Shown: in pieces, positions 25,198 through 39,715 of the stretch
Layout: each line of letters opens with the position of its first letter
Position numbering within the stretch: the first letter of the stretch is position 1
Source of the DNA: Cystobasidium ongulense
Lineage: Eukaryota; Basidiomycota; Cystobasidiomycetes; Cystobasidiales; Cystobasidiaceae
Direction: 5' to 3'
Length of the DNA: 64,000 nucleotides
NCBI GenBank assembly: GCA_022835595.1
Contig: BQUP01000006.1
Span: forward strand, 248,001 to 312,000
The notes under the pieces: model-generated
Told to the model about the DNA's origin: nothing
Databases searched by the model: none
What the model saw: the letters and a program-made list of their open reading frames with translations, nothing else
Translations under genes and position numbers: made by a program

Positions 25198-26894
25198 ATG
25201 ATGGGTTTCGTACAGGCTTTCGGGTTTCTGTGCACTATTCTGCTTGCCTCGCGTGCATCTGCTCAAATCCCAGTTACATGGAATCAGACAAGCGGCGAGG
25301 AAGGTGTTCATATACCGGGGACTATTCCTCACAACCCTTACGAACCTCTGGAAATGCGGGCCGCTTTCGCAAGCCCTACGGCCGTGACTGTTAGCTGGAA
25401 TACCTTCATCAAACTTGATAAACCTAGCGTCCAGTATGGGGAAACCCCTTCAGAGCTTGAACACACAGCGAGCTCCGACCTATCCTACACGTATTCTACC
25501 TCGAGAACCTACAACAACCACGTGCTCATAACGGACCTCAAACCCGGAACGGAATATCATTACAAAGTACAGCATCTGAACTGCAACGAGTGCGCATATC
25601 GTACCCTAGGTACTTTCCGAACGCCTCGAGCAGCCGGCGACATGACTCCCTACACCGCTGCATTCGTAGCCGATCTTGGAACGATGGGTCCTTCTGGCTT
25701 GTCGGACACTTCAACCGGGGTGGCACTTGGACCAAATGAAACCAACTGCATTCAATCAATGCTGGAAAATGTGGACTCTTATGAATGGGTCGGACATTGG
25801 GGAGATTTCGCTTACGCCGACTACTTCCTCCAAATGCTCGACTACGGTACTTTCGGAGAAGAAGCCTCAGAAAAGGCACCATCGGCGCAACAGATTGCTG
25901 ACGCATACGAGTCAATTACCGAGACCTTCTATGATGATCTTGAACCTATCACTTCCAGAAGAGTGTACATGGCAGCCCCAGGCAACCACGAGGTCAGCTG
26001 CAATGGAGGCAAGGGTGAAGTAGCCGGAACCAGCTTCAACCAGAGCATCTGTATGGAAGGTCAGACCAATTTCACCGGATACAGAAACCATTGGCGCATG
26101 CCAGATGGCAATACTCAAGGCGCCTTGGGAAACTTCTGGTATTCCTTCGACTATGGCATGGCGCATTTCGCTGTAATCAACACGGAGACCGACTTCGACG
26201 ACGCGCCAGATGTAGGCGGAAGACTTGATTCGGGACCGTTTGGAAAAGACGGACAACAGCTTGCTTGGCTCGAAGAGGACCTTGCCGCAGTCGACAGAAG
26301 CAAGACTCCGTGGCTCATAGTAGCAGGACACCGTCCTAACTACGTCAGTGGCGTTGACGGCAGCTTGTACGGCTGCATACCTTGCATGGAGGCTTTCGAA
26401 CGTAAGTGTCAGAAAGCAATAAACATGAAAGCAAAAGCTGACTTGCATACCTAGCCATCTTGATGAAGCATGACGTCGACCTTGTGATGTCTGGACATGT
26501 GCACGCTTATGACCGCAGCTGGCCAGTCGCCAACAATGGCACTGAAATTGAAAAGACATACGATAGTAAGAACGCGTGCTTACCCAAGACCTGTTGAAGC
26601 TAAATTCAAACTCTTCCGCAGATCCTAAGTATCCAGTATACATTACGAATGGCGCTGGTGGCCACTGGGATGGCCTCGACAACCTCACTTACCAAGCTGA
26701 CTTCAGCGCCAAGCTGATAAATGGGTAAGTCATCTGTCTAAACAAACCATGTCTTAGCTAACGATCTATACAGGGTGTATGGCTGGTCTCGAATCGACTT
26801 CCACAACGCCACGCACATGACATACGAGTATGTCGCTAGTGCCAATGGAACAGTGATGGACTCGATGACCTTGTTCAAGGAACACAGTGGATAA
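25198..26894 (+). CDS. Secreted purple acid phosphatase (metallophosphoesterase)
   Basis: This is a purple acid phosphatase, a two-metal enzyme releasing phosphate from organic esters outside the cell. An N-terminal signal peptide is visible (MMGFVQAFGFLCTILLASRA, ending near SA-QIP). It is followed by the fibronectin-like PAP N domain (VTVSWNTF, VQYGETPSEL, NHVLITDLKPGTEYHYKV). All five metal-ligand blocks are present in order: ADLG, GDFAYAD, GNHE, VAGH and GHVHAYDR. Several NxS/T glycosylation sites fit secretion. The four exons are 25198-26401, 26455-26565, 26622-26724 and 26774-26894, giving 512 residues with phases consistent. The short PAP C-terminal domain includes YITNGAGGHWDGLDN. The family is certain; the substrate is not. 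Confidence 0.92.
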
Positions 26895-27884
26895 GAGAGG
26901 AACGACCAGTTCTAGAATTGAGCTTATCGGGGCTGCACCGAGGTGATTTCCCACGCCGTGACCATGATCTGCAGTGGCTATGCTCGGAGCTGGAAGTTGA
27001 CCGGAAGTTGTTTCGTGAGCTACCATGATGGAGGATATGTGAAGTGTACGCCAGCACACTATAAAGCGCTGGAACACGAATGGATATCCAGCTTGATCTG
27101 CACTCCATGTCCTCTGAACTCGTCTGGATGGTCAGCACGCTCGTATGGCTCTGTGACTGAAACGCGCCAGAGGCCTGGCCGGTACACGGAGCGCGAAGTG
27201 TAACACCACTCTTGACTCACAGCCAGCCTCCTTGTCGAAAAGGGTGGCATTCCTTTCAATATCCGTTCTAATACAGTCATCAGTGCCGGTGAACAGCCGG
27301 GGCACCAGCGGCCCAGGGCTCGAACTTCAGGGATACACACTTGAAAACATCAAGGCGAGGAAGAGTCACTGGAGAGGCAGCATGCAGTCTTTTTACTAGT
27401 TCTGCCCTTCCAGGAGAGGGTCTTGCTCGACCTCGCCTTTTAAGGAGCTGTTGGCGACATTTACTGACCTTGGGGGGAAAGTGCACTTCTGTTTGGACAA
27501 ACTCCGAGCCCAAAAGAAGTCCTGGCCAAGCGTGGGTAAAAATTTACGGGATTCTACTGAATCAAGAAACCGCTCGGGAGCTTAAACAAATTTCTTACTC
27601 ACGGGTGGTCCAAAGATGGAAGAAGAAGCTGGGATCACACCGACTATCGGCTTCTACTGAGATGTTCAGATCGATTGTCGAGGGCATTGACCAGGTCGTG
27701 GGAATTCAACAAAACTAAAAAACGTCGAGAGCTTTCTTCCCCTCGTGCGGAGGCCCTCCCCAAGTGTCCTCTTCGTTGCTTTCTGTTCAGTGCTCTCGTC
27801 TCTTTTCTTCTCTTCCTGTTCCAACATCCACCCTTCACATTTGGAAGCTCTTCACGAATCCTTAGATAACCACTGTGATTCATC
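26895..27884. other. intergenic region of about 1 kb
   Basis: No protein gene is supported. An open frame at 27341-27718 has no recognisable features. The interval contains an 84-nt stem-loop, listed separately, and a T/C-rich stretch before 27885 that may be the leader of the next gene. Confidence 0.5.
27354..27437 (+). ncRNA. Long imperfect stem-loop, possible structured RNA
   Basis: Four nested complementary blocks face each other in order: GGCGAGG with CCTCGCC, AAGA with TCTT, CTGG with CCAG, and GGCAG with CTGCC. They enclose a loop of about 20 nt containing a T run. That is about 20 base pairs over 84 nt, with small bulges between the blocks. A TTTT run directly follows the last block (27438-27441), as at an RNA polymerase III terminator. 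It matches no RNA family I can name. The reverse-strand reading is equally possible, and the folding is inferred by eye. Confidence 0.3.
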
Positions 27885-29019
27885 ATGAGAAGCACCTCTA
27901 CCTCCTTATCCAATACTCCCCGCAAGAGTAGTCGTCTTTCCGGCGATATCCACAATGACGCGACCGCTTTTGAACAGGCTCCTTACGAGCATGCGACAAG
28001 CTTCAATGTCGCCTGCGTAGCTGTACCGAGTGGCGGCTTTGGTCTGATCGTCACCTGCACCAACTGCTCATGTCCATGTAAGAGAACAGAAGCCAGTCCG
28101 CCAATTGCTGTCCTTGAACCGACCACTTCCCTTCTCAGCATGGCTCGAATTTATTGTTCGTGCGGGAACTTCGGATACCCAGAACCTTCTCACGTACTAT
28201 CACGAGTCGTTGGCGATTGAAACAACACTTCCCCTCGTCACCAAGTTCCAGCAATTCAGCTCGGATGCCGACAGCATCGGGTTCGGGTGTCAGGGTGCTT
28301 TTGAGCATTATGCTCGAGAGGCCTTCTCAAATAACAAAGGCAGTGCAGCTCTTGAAGAGAAAACACTTTCGATGTGAGTTGCATTTGTTTGCGTTGACAG
28401 CTTCCACATCCTCTATGGCATCGCTCATTTAATGGCTTGATCTTCTCTTCTTCGATTGAAATCTGCAATTGCAGTAAAAGTGGTGTTGCCTTACGCTATA
28501 CATGCCGAAACAACTCGAGAGACGTGAGGTCTCTTCTTGCGCTGCGTTGTGTATACTTCTAACATCACCATTTCAGCCGCACAATTGCCAGTGGGAGCTT
28601 CGAGCTAACCACGAAGGTGATGTAGAGCTTTGGGTTCTCGGTGTTAACCAACAAACGCACACGAGAGCATGTATCGAACACATTCCAGTAAGAAGCACAT
28701 TGAAAGACTCCACTGGGCGCATTGTCTGATGCCCTTACCTGACTGGGAGCAGACCTCTTCCCTTTCTCCCAAATTCAAAGCTTCCAAATCCCGAACCGCT
28801 AAACAGCAAAAGCGCAGGCTTCCCAAGCGAACAGTCCTGTCAGACTGCTACTATGCCAAGCTACTGCTAGAATTCAAGCGGTTTGGCACGATGGCCGACT
28901 GGCACCCCAAGCGAAGACACCGAAGATCTGGCGGAAGTAGTCAAGACACCAAGCAGCAAGAGGAAGTGATGGACGGGGAGCCAGAGAAAGTGGAGACGTA
29001 TTGGTCTAGAACAAACTGA
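27885..29019 (+). CDS. Orphan protein with possible FAR1/WRKY-GCM1-type zinc finger
   Basis: Four exons, 27885-28077, 28139-28373, 28477-28687 and 28753-29019 (or from 28750), join in phase and give about 301 residues. After a Ser/Thr-rich start comes FVRAGTSDTQNLLTYYHESL. The central block has spaced Cys and His residues: SCAALCILLTSPF, CQWELRANHEG, LWVLGVNQQTHTRACIEH. That order (Cys-Cys, a tryptophan strand, then HTxxxxxH) recalls FAR1/WRKY-GCM1 DNA-binding zinc fingers, which also occur in MULE transposases. The C-terminus is basic (KQQKRRLPKR, PKRRHRRSGG) and looks nuclear. A donor-like GTGAGG at 28524 was ignored because splicing there leads to an early stop. No orthologue is recognised and the function is not assigned. 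Confidence 0.5.
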
Positions 29020-29369
29020 TGGTATCTAATGGATGTGAAATTGTATTGGAGCAGGAACCGACGATAAGCGACCTTGTTTGTACTGTGAAGTCCGAGTTTT
29101 GGAAGCAGTGAGGTAGTAGCGGATCTTACTTAAATCGTATGGAAGTTTAGCTTGTTCAGATATGATTATCTTGGAGTTCAGTAACTTGTCGTGCAGAGTA
29201 GAGCGGAATCAACGTTTGGCTATTGAAGTGAAGTCAAGCCAAAGACGGCTGTCTTCGTCGCTGCGAACGCTCGAGAGAGATCGAGGTCGCGAACCTGAGC
29301 TTGTCTGCTTTGCACAACTCACCTCGGGTCGAGTTCTCATTCGTAGTTTCTTCGACATAGCCTTGCAAC
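29020..29369. other. intergenic, promoter of PAP1
   Basis: This short gap before the tiny first exon of PAP1 holds no gene. The start codon lies in the context CAACATGG. Confidence 0.5.
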
Positions 29370-32254
<2,885 letters not shown>

Positions 32255-35200
32255 TGAGCCCAAAGAAAGTGGCGAGACGAGGCAAATCAAATTGAAGGAG
32301 TTACTACAGGCACGTGAAGATTGGACAATATACGTGGCCAGTTTGATAACGCTTCATTACCATAATGGGTCAGGGAGTAGATAAGGCGAAGTTCCATACA
32401 CTGACCCGAGGGCGAGACTCCTCTGATCACTGGGGAAGTGATTCTATGTCTCTCCCTCCCTCTTCTCCTTCGAAGCCAGTTCTGCATTCTCGCAGATAGT
32501 GTACCTTTGTCGAGTAAGACCCTCTTCACTCTACTTCCAACGATTACAACCAGTCGGAGCGCGGCTGCTACCGAGTGAGTATACCAACTCCCCCTCATCC
32601 CCTTTCCTCTCTTTGAAGGTGTCCTTCTCAGGGGCACAAGAAACAGCACCGACCGTAATGAGCTTCGGTATTGGCTTCACGCGCAAGCTTACCAGGCAGG
32701 TCGACTGTCTGGAAGTTGATCTTTATAATATGCAGTGACCAATTGTTGTTGGTAAAATTTACTATGATACCTTTCGTTTACTGTTTTCCGACTTTTTCTT
32801 GCAATGTAGCAAAGGTTCCCGACACTAAACGAGGTAGCATATCTGTCTACTAAATAATTACTGAAAGTCGCCTTGGACTTGGTTTGTTTCGGGACATGTC
32901 TCTCACAAATGGCGCACGTGACACATCATACTTTCATAAATCACCGTACAGCACCGACATTGAACCCAGATCAATAGCAAAGGCGGTTTGAACACTGTGA
33001 TTCTGTAGTTGCATTCGATACTCAGCCGTCCCTGCTCGAGTCTCATCTGCTTTCATCCCCGTATGGCCCGGCTAGTCGAGCAGTTGCATGCAGCTCGGCG
33101 GCGCTCGAGCCTGTTGAGTCTTGATCCAATCCTCGGGGCAAGGCGAGAAGGCCAACTTCCCGGGGGAGCGGGCGGACGGGCAGGGCGTGGATGGAGACCG
33201 GTGACTTTCAGAATATCGAGGATTTACGACTGAAGGGTGGGCAGGTACAGGAGAGTGTACGGTAGAACATAGTGACAAGACTATCGAAACAGTATGATGT
33301 AGCGTACTACTGTAAGGTCAAGGGCCGGTCTCATATATGGCACTCCGATTAGCAAAAAACGTGACTTGTGATTGGAGTTTGAATTTTCTGATCCTGATCC
33401 TCGTTGGAAGTTTTTTCTCTCTTTCGGAAATACAGGATTTTCTTTCCAAAACTTACCATAAGGTAAGGGACCACTTTTACCTTCTCACCCATTACTGGTA
33501 TCGTTTCGTGTCTTGGGTTTCTTTTCATCGTTTAGATGATAGTATTGGTCCGTAAGATTGTATTTGTGCAAGTACCGTAAGTAGTGCTGCTGAGAAAATA
33601 GTTGACTAGTGTGCGGATACACCGGTATGGACAAACTTCCAATACGCCGGCCGTGTAACTTACAAAACCAGACAAACTCAGCAGAATTGTGTAGCAGTTG
33701 CTTGTTAGGAACAGGTCATGATACCGTAGACCATCACCGTTCTAAACATCTGATACGACACACCACCAGAATGCATGGTGAAACTACTTACCCCAGCTTT
33801 TCTCGTTTCGTACTTTTTTAGTCTTTTTACTTCCTTCGATTTTACCCCGGATTATTATTCGTGAACGCGTTTCCCCGGCATTTCTAAGTAGTGTCCATCA
33901 CATGGAAGTAGTAGATTGAGAAGAACAACGGACTCTCCATAGCTCCGGTGATAGCTTTGTACCCACTTCCAAGGCTTGTCAGTTAACTCCAAATGCTTGA
34001 GCTATTCACAAGACCAAGATTCGGGTTTTCTAGCATTTCGTAATCGAAGCTACGTACCAATTTACTGTAGCTTGCTTAAATTGCGAATGACGAAAATAAC
34101 AATTATGTATTTACTGTGCCTGGGTTCTTTCATCTTCCCTCATCTAACTACGGCATCTATAGTAAATTACTATGTCCATTCATGTCGTCGGTAAACCAAA
34201 GTATCTATCTAAATCTACGTTGCTAACCACAATGATGTCTTGTAGCATCCTCCTAACATAGAACTCTTAGCTCACAGATTGACCGTTACGGTGCCGTTGT
34301 TTTGCGGATTCTCGAGTCCGTGAGATGAAACAGTGTAACTTATCATCTTGTGTTCTAATTAGCTAATTCGATTACCGCAGTGCAGATTTAGGACTATCAT
34401 GTCCGAAGTTAGTTTAGATACGCGGCAGTCATTTTGAAACATTACGGTACCTCTTTCCAGTTTCAAATAAACCGTAATAACGGGCAGTTACCCGTATGTC
34501 ATAATGCTGAATAGGCAGCTGCACCGTTCGTCAACTTACCGTAGTACCTAGCCTCACATCTCAGTCGACACGAGTGATTATTGTACGGTGTGCAGGCTTA
34601 TATTCTTGCAAGAGAGCTACACCTGACACCTAGTACGATGTCTCTACTTGCTGTACAACTACTACCTACACGCGTATATTGGAGGCCGCCTGCGCGCCGA
34701 GCTCGAGGCTGGGCTGTGGGGGAAAGTGATTCCAAGCTTTCTTGTGGCATTCCGTAGTACCTACACTTACCACTACACTAGGTATACCGTAGCTATATCA
34801 TATGCAGACAGCTGCTTGTTGAGATATGTAGCATTTGCTATGGTGGTATAAGTTAGCGTACAAGTCGAAGTACTTTCCATCAATTCAATGTCTTTCTTTG
34901 TACCCATCAGCTATTAGATCTAGAAATGGTGGCGTGTATTCGCTGTCTGGCTGGCTGGCTGGCCTTTCTGTCAGTGTCAAGGTAGATCCGAAAAGGTTAA
35001 CTGGCAGTGGCGGGCTGTCAGGATGGGGTGGATGGACTTGAGAGGCTGTTGAAATGACAGAAAGAGAGGGGTCTGTGAAAGTAGTCTATGAACGGTGGAG
35101 ATGGTAGTACCGTATTGCATTGTCCGCCTGTACTATTGTCTGCCGTATGAAGCTGCTCCCGTCGGTATGGATAATTTGTCGCCACCAACTATTTCCCAAC

Positions 35201-36285
35201 CCCACGCCCGGCAGCATTGCCCATGATCCGAGAAAGAGCGAGACACTGGAATCATAATCCGGGGAACAACCAAGGCACGGCGTCTGTCCACATGCAGCGA
35301 GCGAGCGTGCGGTGGGCAGCGTAGCGTGTGGGTGGATGCAGCCGTTCAGAGGTGGTCATTGGATGGGAGTAGTGGTAGCACCGTAGTGGATGGCCTGCTT
35401 GCTTGTACGGTAGACAATCCATAGCAAGAGTACTGCATACAGCGTGCAAGTCAGGATCACCGAGTAGTATACCGTAGTATACCGTCGCACCCAATCGCAT
35501 ACATCGCACCCGTCCAAAGCTGGCCAGAGCGTGAGGTGAGACGACGGACAAGCGCACAACCACGTTGGACACCGACCAAACAGTCAGCAGCAGTCGACAG
35601 CACAGATCCTGGTCTCGCTGCTTGGTCTCCTGTGTCCTCCCGCCGCACTCCGCGATACCGCAGCCGCTCGCTCGCTCGCTCGCTCTCTCATCAGCGCCTC
35701 TCTTTCGCATCAAGCGGCGTCGAGGCAGAAAGTAAAGGTGGAGGGCGATTACAGCGAGGGAAGAAGGAAGCAAGCAAGCATAGTCATCCAGCACTTGTCT
35801 CACTGCAAGACTGGCTGCCTGGAGAATACCGCTCGCCGACCCATCCCAGTCACCACCATCATCACCGACACCGACACCACCGAGTAGACGAAGCACCACT
35901 TTCCAGCCAGCACACCGCCCATCCAGTCGATCCCACTGCAACGACAAGGCTTCAGAGACTGCACTAGCACAGCAGCTACCACACCGTCGAGCTTGCGCTG
36001 CATCTCGTGCATCGCCCGGTGCTCTCTCGTCGCCTCATCTCCAGTCAGATCTCCCACCTCGTCCGCCGGAAAGGGCAAGCGGGCTTTCGTCCCATAGATC
36101 AATATCGCTGGCCTCTCTACTCGAGCAGCAGACAAGTGTAGCTCACACCATACACGCACACACTACAGTCCACAGGTAGTACTGCTCCCCGTCGCAGCGT
36201 AGACCCAATCGCTCGTCTGGACCTGCCTCAGCCATCTCCAGCCACCACCACCACGCATCACTCAGCAACAAGTGCGTGCTCCACC
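32255..36285. other. 4-kb gene-free region upstream of SFP1
   Basis: This is the largest interval without a supported gene. A 26-codon frame starting MSFGIGFTRK (32658) is too short to accept. The middle (33.3-35.1 kb) is AT-richer and carries a cluster of TACCGTA/TACGGTA heptamers. From about 35.2 kb the sequence becomes GC-, CAC- and CGCT-rich, including repeats of GCTC near 35668-35690, which looks like a long promoter or 5' leader. A minus-strand 231-codon frame here shows no protein features. Confidence 0.55.
33258..35476. promoter_or_regulatory. Cluster of TACCGTA / TACGGTA heptamers
   Basis: The heptamer TACCGTA or its complement TACGGTA occurs at 33258, 33573, 33722, 34443, 34537, 34785, 35108, 35406 and 35470, with more near-matches (TACCGTCG at 35480, CACCGTAG, TTACGGTG). 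Random sequence of this length would give well under one. The sites occur in both orientations, are not evenly spaced, and end about 0.8 kb before the SFP1 start. A transcription-factor target is inferred; the factor is unknown. Confidence 0.4.
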
Positions 36286-39200
36286 ATGCAGTCACCCGTT
36301 GCTATACTCCAGAAGCAGCGGCAATACCGCGCTTCATCGTACTCGCAAGGCAACCCCCTAGGAATGTCAACCGGCACTACACCCTCTTCCCTCTCGTCGT
36401 CGTTTATCGAGTGAGTCCGCCCAGCTAGGCCAGCACTGGCATAACGCCGGCGATCTTGTTAGCGAGCGAAAGCGAGCTGGCTATGAGGGGTCGCTATTCT
36501 CCATCTTACTCTACTTTGCATACTGATTGTGTGTTTCTCTCTCTCTCTTTGTATCGAATTAGCCACGCTTTCGACCACCCAACTCCAACTTCATTCTCCC
36601 AACTTCAACTCTTGTCATCCTCGGTCACCTCAAACGATGGATCGGATTACACTCATCGTGTACCCAAGGTAGAAGAACAGTTCTGCTCAGGTTTCAATTG
36701 CTGTGGTTTGGAATTGGATGATTTGGTGCGTTGGCCTTTCTTTCCTTCTCTCGTCCTCGTCTTTCCTGGCTGTGGCTGTGAATGATGGAGATGGTTCAGT
36801 GTGGACAAGAGTACTGACGCTTGGTTTTCCACACCTTCTCTGTCTCCCTCTTCTCCCTCCTTCTCCCACTCCCTCTCTTCACACTCCATCTATCTTCTTT
36901 CTAATCCCATCATCGAACAACGCCTCTACTCCCCACGTGCCACCGCCATCACACACCCATTCACCGCATATCCTCCTGCCACACGCTACCCACTCTTTGT
37001 CACGATATATCACCTGCATCTCGACTGCTCGACGTGTCTGTCTCACCTTCGACTGCGCTCTTGATATCCCGCATCGGCTATATCGGCAATCCCTACACTT
37101 CCCATTGTTCCGCCACTCGATACGCCCCTGTCGACGACAACGCCTTCGGCCTTATCGCGTACTTCACACTCCTCTACGACAAACAACCTATCGCGCCATT
37201 GTATTTATGAATTACAGCACCATCTTCTCGAACATTTCGAAGAATGCCACGTTCTACCAGGTGGCGGCAGTACGCCTGCCAACCCTTCCGCAGCAGCAGC
37301 CATCGCAGCAGCAACAGCGAGTGAAAAATCAGGTTCTAGAATCGCCTCTACTTCTGCTGGTGGAATAGGAAATAATAATGGCAATGATGCAGATAATGAA
37401 GGAGGGAGTGACATGCCTGATTTTGATGATTTTGAAGATCATCATCATAATGATTCACTTCAAATTCAAAATAATACGAATAACAATAACTTACCTGTCT
37501 CTTCTGGAGTTGGACCTACTTTGTCTGCACCACCTTCACCTGCTCTATCAAGCTACTCAGATCATCACCCTTCGTCTTCAAATAATACAAATGATCCACT
37601 TTATGAATTAAAAACAAAGAGAAGAACGGGTAGTGGATTAGGTAGTGGATTAAATTCTAGTAGTTCTAATTTCCCTTCATTCAACAATCAAGGTGGTTCT
37701 TCTGCTTCTGGTTCACAATCGAGGAATAATACATCAAGCACAACTGGTGGTGGATCGAGGCCAAGCTCTAAAAGTCCTCCTTCTGATTATGATGATTCGT
37801 TATCGCTACATTCGGATAGAGAAGATGATCCTTCTTCACTCATGTTTACGAGAAGGAATAGACAACAAAGTGTTGATTCCTTAGCGTCTGTCTCGACCAA
37901 TGCATCTGCTTCGTCTAAGAAGAGAAACTTTAACACTGCTCTTGGATCGAATTCGAACAACAACAATAATACTTCGAATAATGCAAATATACCTGCTGGA
38001 ATGCAAGGACATCAACCTTCGAAACCTTCGCTTACCGGTTTAGATTTCGCAAATATTAGAGGGTCAAGCGCTGGAAATAGAGCTTCTTCTGGATTTAGCA
38101 CTCCTGAATCATCACATCCTGGTACACCTGCTTCTGAACACGAAGGTATTGAAATGCCAGGTGTAGGATGTGTACCTCCTTCCTTATTATTCCCTCTGAG
38201 ACATAATCAAAATCCTTATTCTTCTGCTGAAGAAGATAATATGACTACGGATGAAGATGATGATGGTAGTAGAAATAGTGGTACAGATGATGATGAAGAT
38301 GATGATGAAATTGATGAAATGGATGAAAATATCAGATTTCAACATCAATTATTACAACAACAGCAAATGCTTTATAATGGTCCTCAAACTTTGAACCCTC
38401 AAATGTTGAATGGAGGAGGAAATAATAATAATAATATGATGGGCAATATGACTATGATGATGAACAATAACAATCAAAATATGAGCATGCAACAGCAAAT
38501 CCAAATGCAACAACAGTTCCATAATGGTGGTTTCAATAATTCCATGAACCCCGTGCATATGCAAATGATGGGCTCCGCTGCTCCTCAACAGATACAACAA
38601 GGTTTCAATCAAAATCAGAATCAGAATGCCTACGCTAGTATGTTGGGTACCACTCCGACTGCTGAACCTAGCATGAAGAAAAAGAAGACTTCCTCGTCTA
38701 ATGCAACTGGTAATTCTGGTGGCTCTAGACCTAAGAAGAATAAAGCTGCTTCTGCTGGTGGTATTAAGTATGATGCTGGTGCAGATCATGCTGCTGCCGC
38801 CATGTTTAGTCCTTTATCTATACAAGGTAAAGGATCAAATGCAGGAGCGAATATTCCAATGCCTACTATTTCAGCTTCCACTTCCCCAGATAGTCAAGCT
38901 ACTGCCTCGGCTGCAACATTAGCTGCAATTCAAGCAGCTGCAGCTGCAAATGCTTTCCCAGATGCTTCTACACCTACTGGAAGAATTTGGATTCCAAATA
39001 ATGCAAAACCTTTCAAATGTCCTGTTCCTGGGTGTGACAAAGCTTATAAACAACAAAATGGTCTCAAATATCATAGATTACATGGTCATTGTAACGCTTC
39101 TACCAACAATCCTAACGGCACTAGTTCTGGTACCCCAGGTGGAGAAGAGGAATTGGATGATGGTGAAAAGGAAGAAGATAAACCTTTTGGTTGCTATGTC

Positions 39201-39715
39201 GGTCCAGCTTGTGGTAAAAAGTATAAGAAGTGAGTGACAACGGTCATCGTCGTTAATTGGTAAAGTACTAAATGCTAATCCATTTGCCTTTTTCTCCTAG
39301 TATGAATGGCCTTCGGTACCATTATCAACATTCAGGTGCACATGGTCAAATCGGCTTGCAAATGTTGACGAATGGAACACATCCACCACCAGCTTATCCA
39401 CCAGGACATAAACGAGCAGGCTTGAAGAACTATGGTGCTGAATTCAGTAATAACCCTTCGCCTACTGTTGTGATGAATCAATCTACTGCGGAAGCTATTC
39501 TTGCTGCTATTGCTCAGACCTCGGGTGGTCAACAGCAACAGCAACAACAACAACAGCAGCAGCAAAATCAACATCAGCACCAACAGCAGCAGCACCAACA
39601 ACAACAACAGCAGCAGCAATTCGGTATGCCGCATGGTAATTCTAGGCCTACTACTCCTGCTACTTCGAACCTACATCATCAATTGCAACATTCTCCTCTC
39701 GGTCAACATGCATAA
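36286..39715 (+). CDS. SFP1: Sfp1-like C2H2 zinc-finger transcription factor
   Basis: This is a fungal Sfp1-type regulator, which in yeast drives ribosome-biogenesis genes downstream of TORC1. Two split C2H2 fingers are present: KPFKCPVPGCDKAYKQQNG then LKYHRLHGHC near residue 693, and KPFGCYVGPACGKKYKNM then LRYHYQHSGAHG near residue 760. The N-terminal block EEQFCSGFNCCGLELDDL, followed after the intron by HLLEHFEECH, is a conserved paired-Cys/His element of this family. Exons are 36286-36410, 36563-36725, 37218-39229 and 39301-39715 (904 residues). Intron 2 is 492 nt and pyrimidine-rich, far longer than the window norm. Exon 3 is Asn/Ser/acidic-rich with strongly A/T-ending codons, and the tail is poly-Gln/His. 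The family is firm; the paralogue name is a best match. Confidence 0.85.
39530..39620 (+). repeat. CAA/CAG/CAC trinucleotide repeat (poly-Gln/His)
   Basis: This in-frame run of CAA and CAG codons, interrupted by CAT, CAC and AAT, encodes about 30 Gln/His/Asn residues at the C-terminus of the Sfp1-like protein. Mixed codons suggest an older, less slippage-prone tract. Confidence 0.85.

Noticed and set aside
27341-27718. 125-codon plus-strand frame before the orphan zinc-finger gene
   Set aside because: It has no protein features, overlaps the stem-loop, and no phase-consistent link to the exon at 27885 was evident.
32658-32738. Small plus-strand frame starting MSFGIGFTRK
   Set aside because: It has only 26 codons with no identified partner exon or known short-protein match.
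35252-35947. 231-codon open frame on the minus strand
   Set aside because: Its composition mirrors the GC- and CAC-rich leader DNA on the plus strand, there are no family motifs, and it lies in the SFP1 upstream region.
38352-38789. 145-codon minus-strand frame
   Set aside because: It is antisense to the Asn/Gln/Met-rich part of SFP1; Ile/Leu runs are a by-product of the repeat codons.
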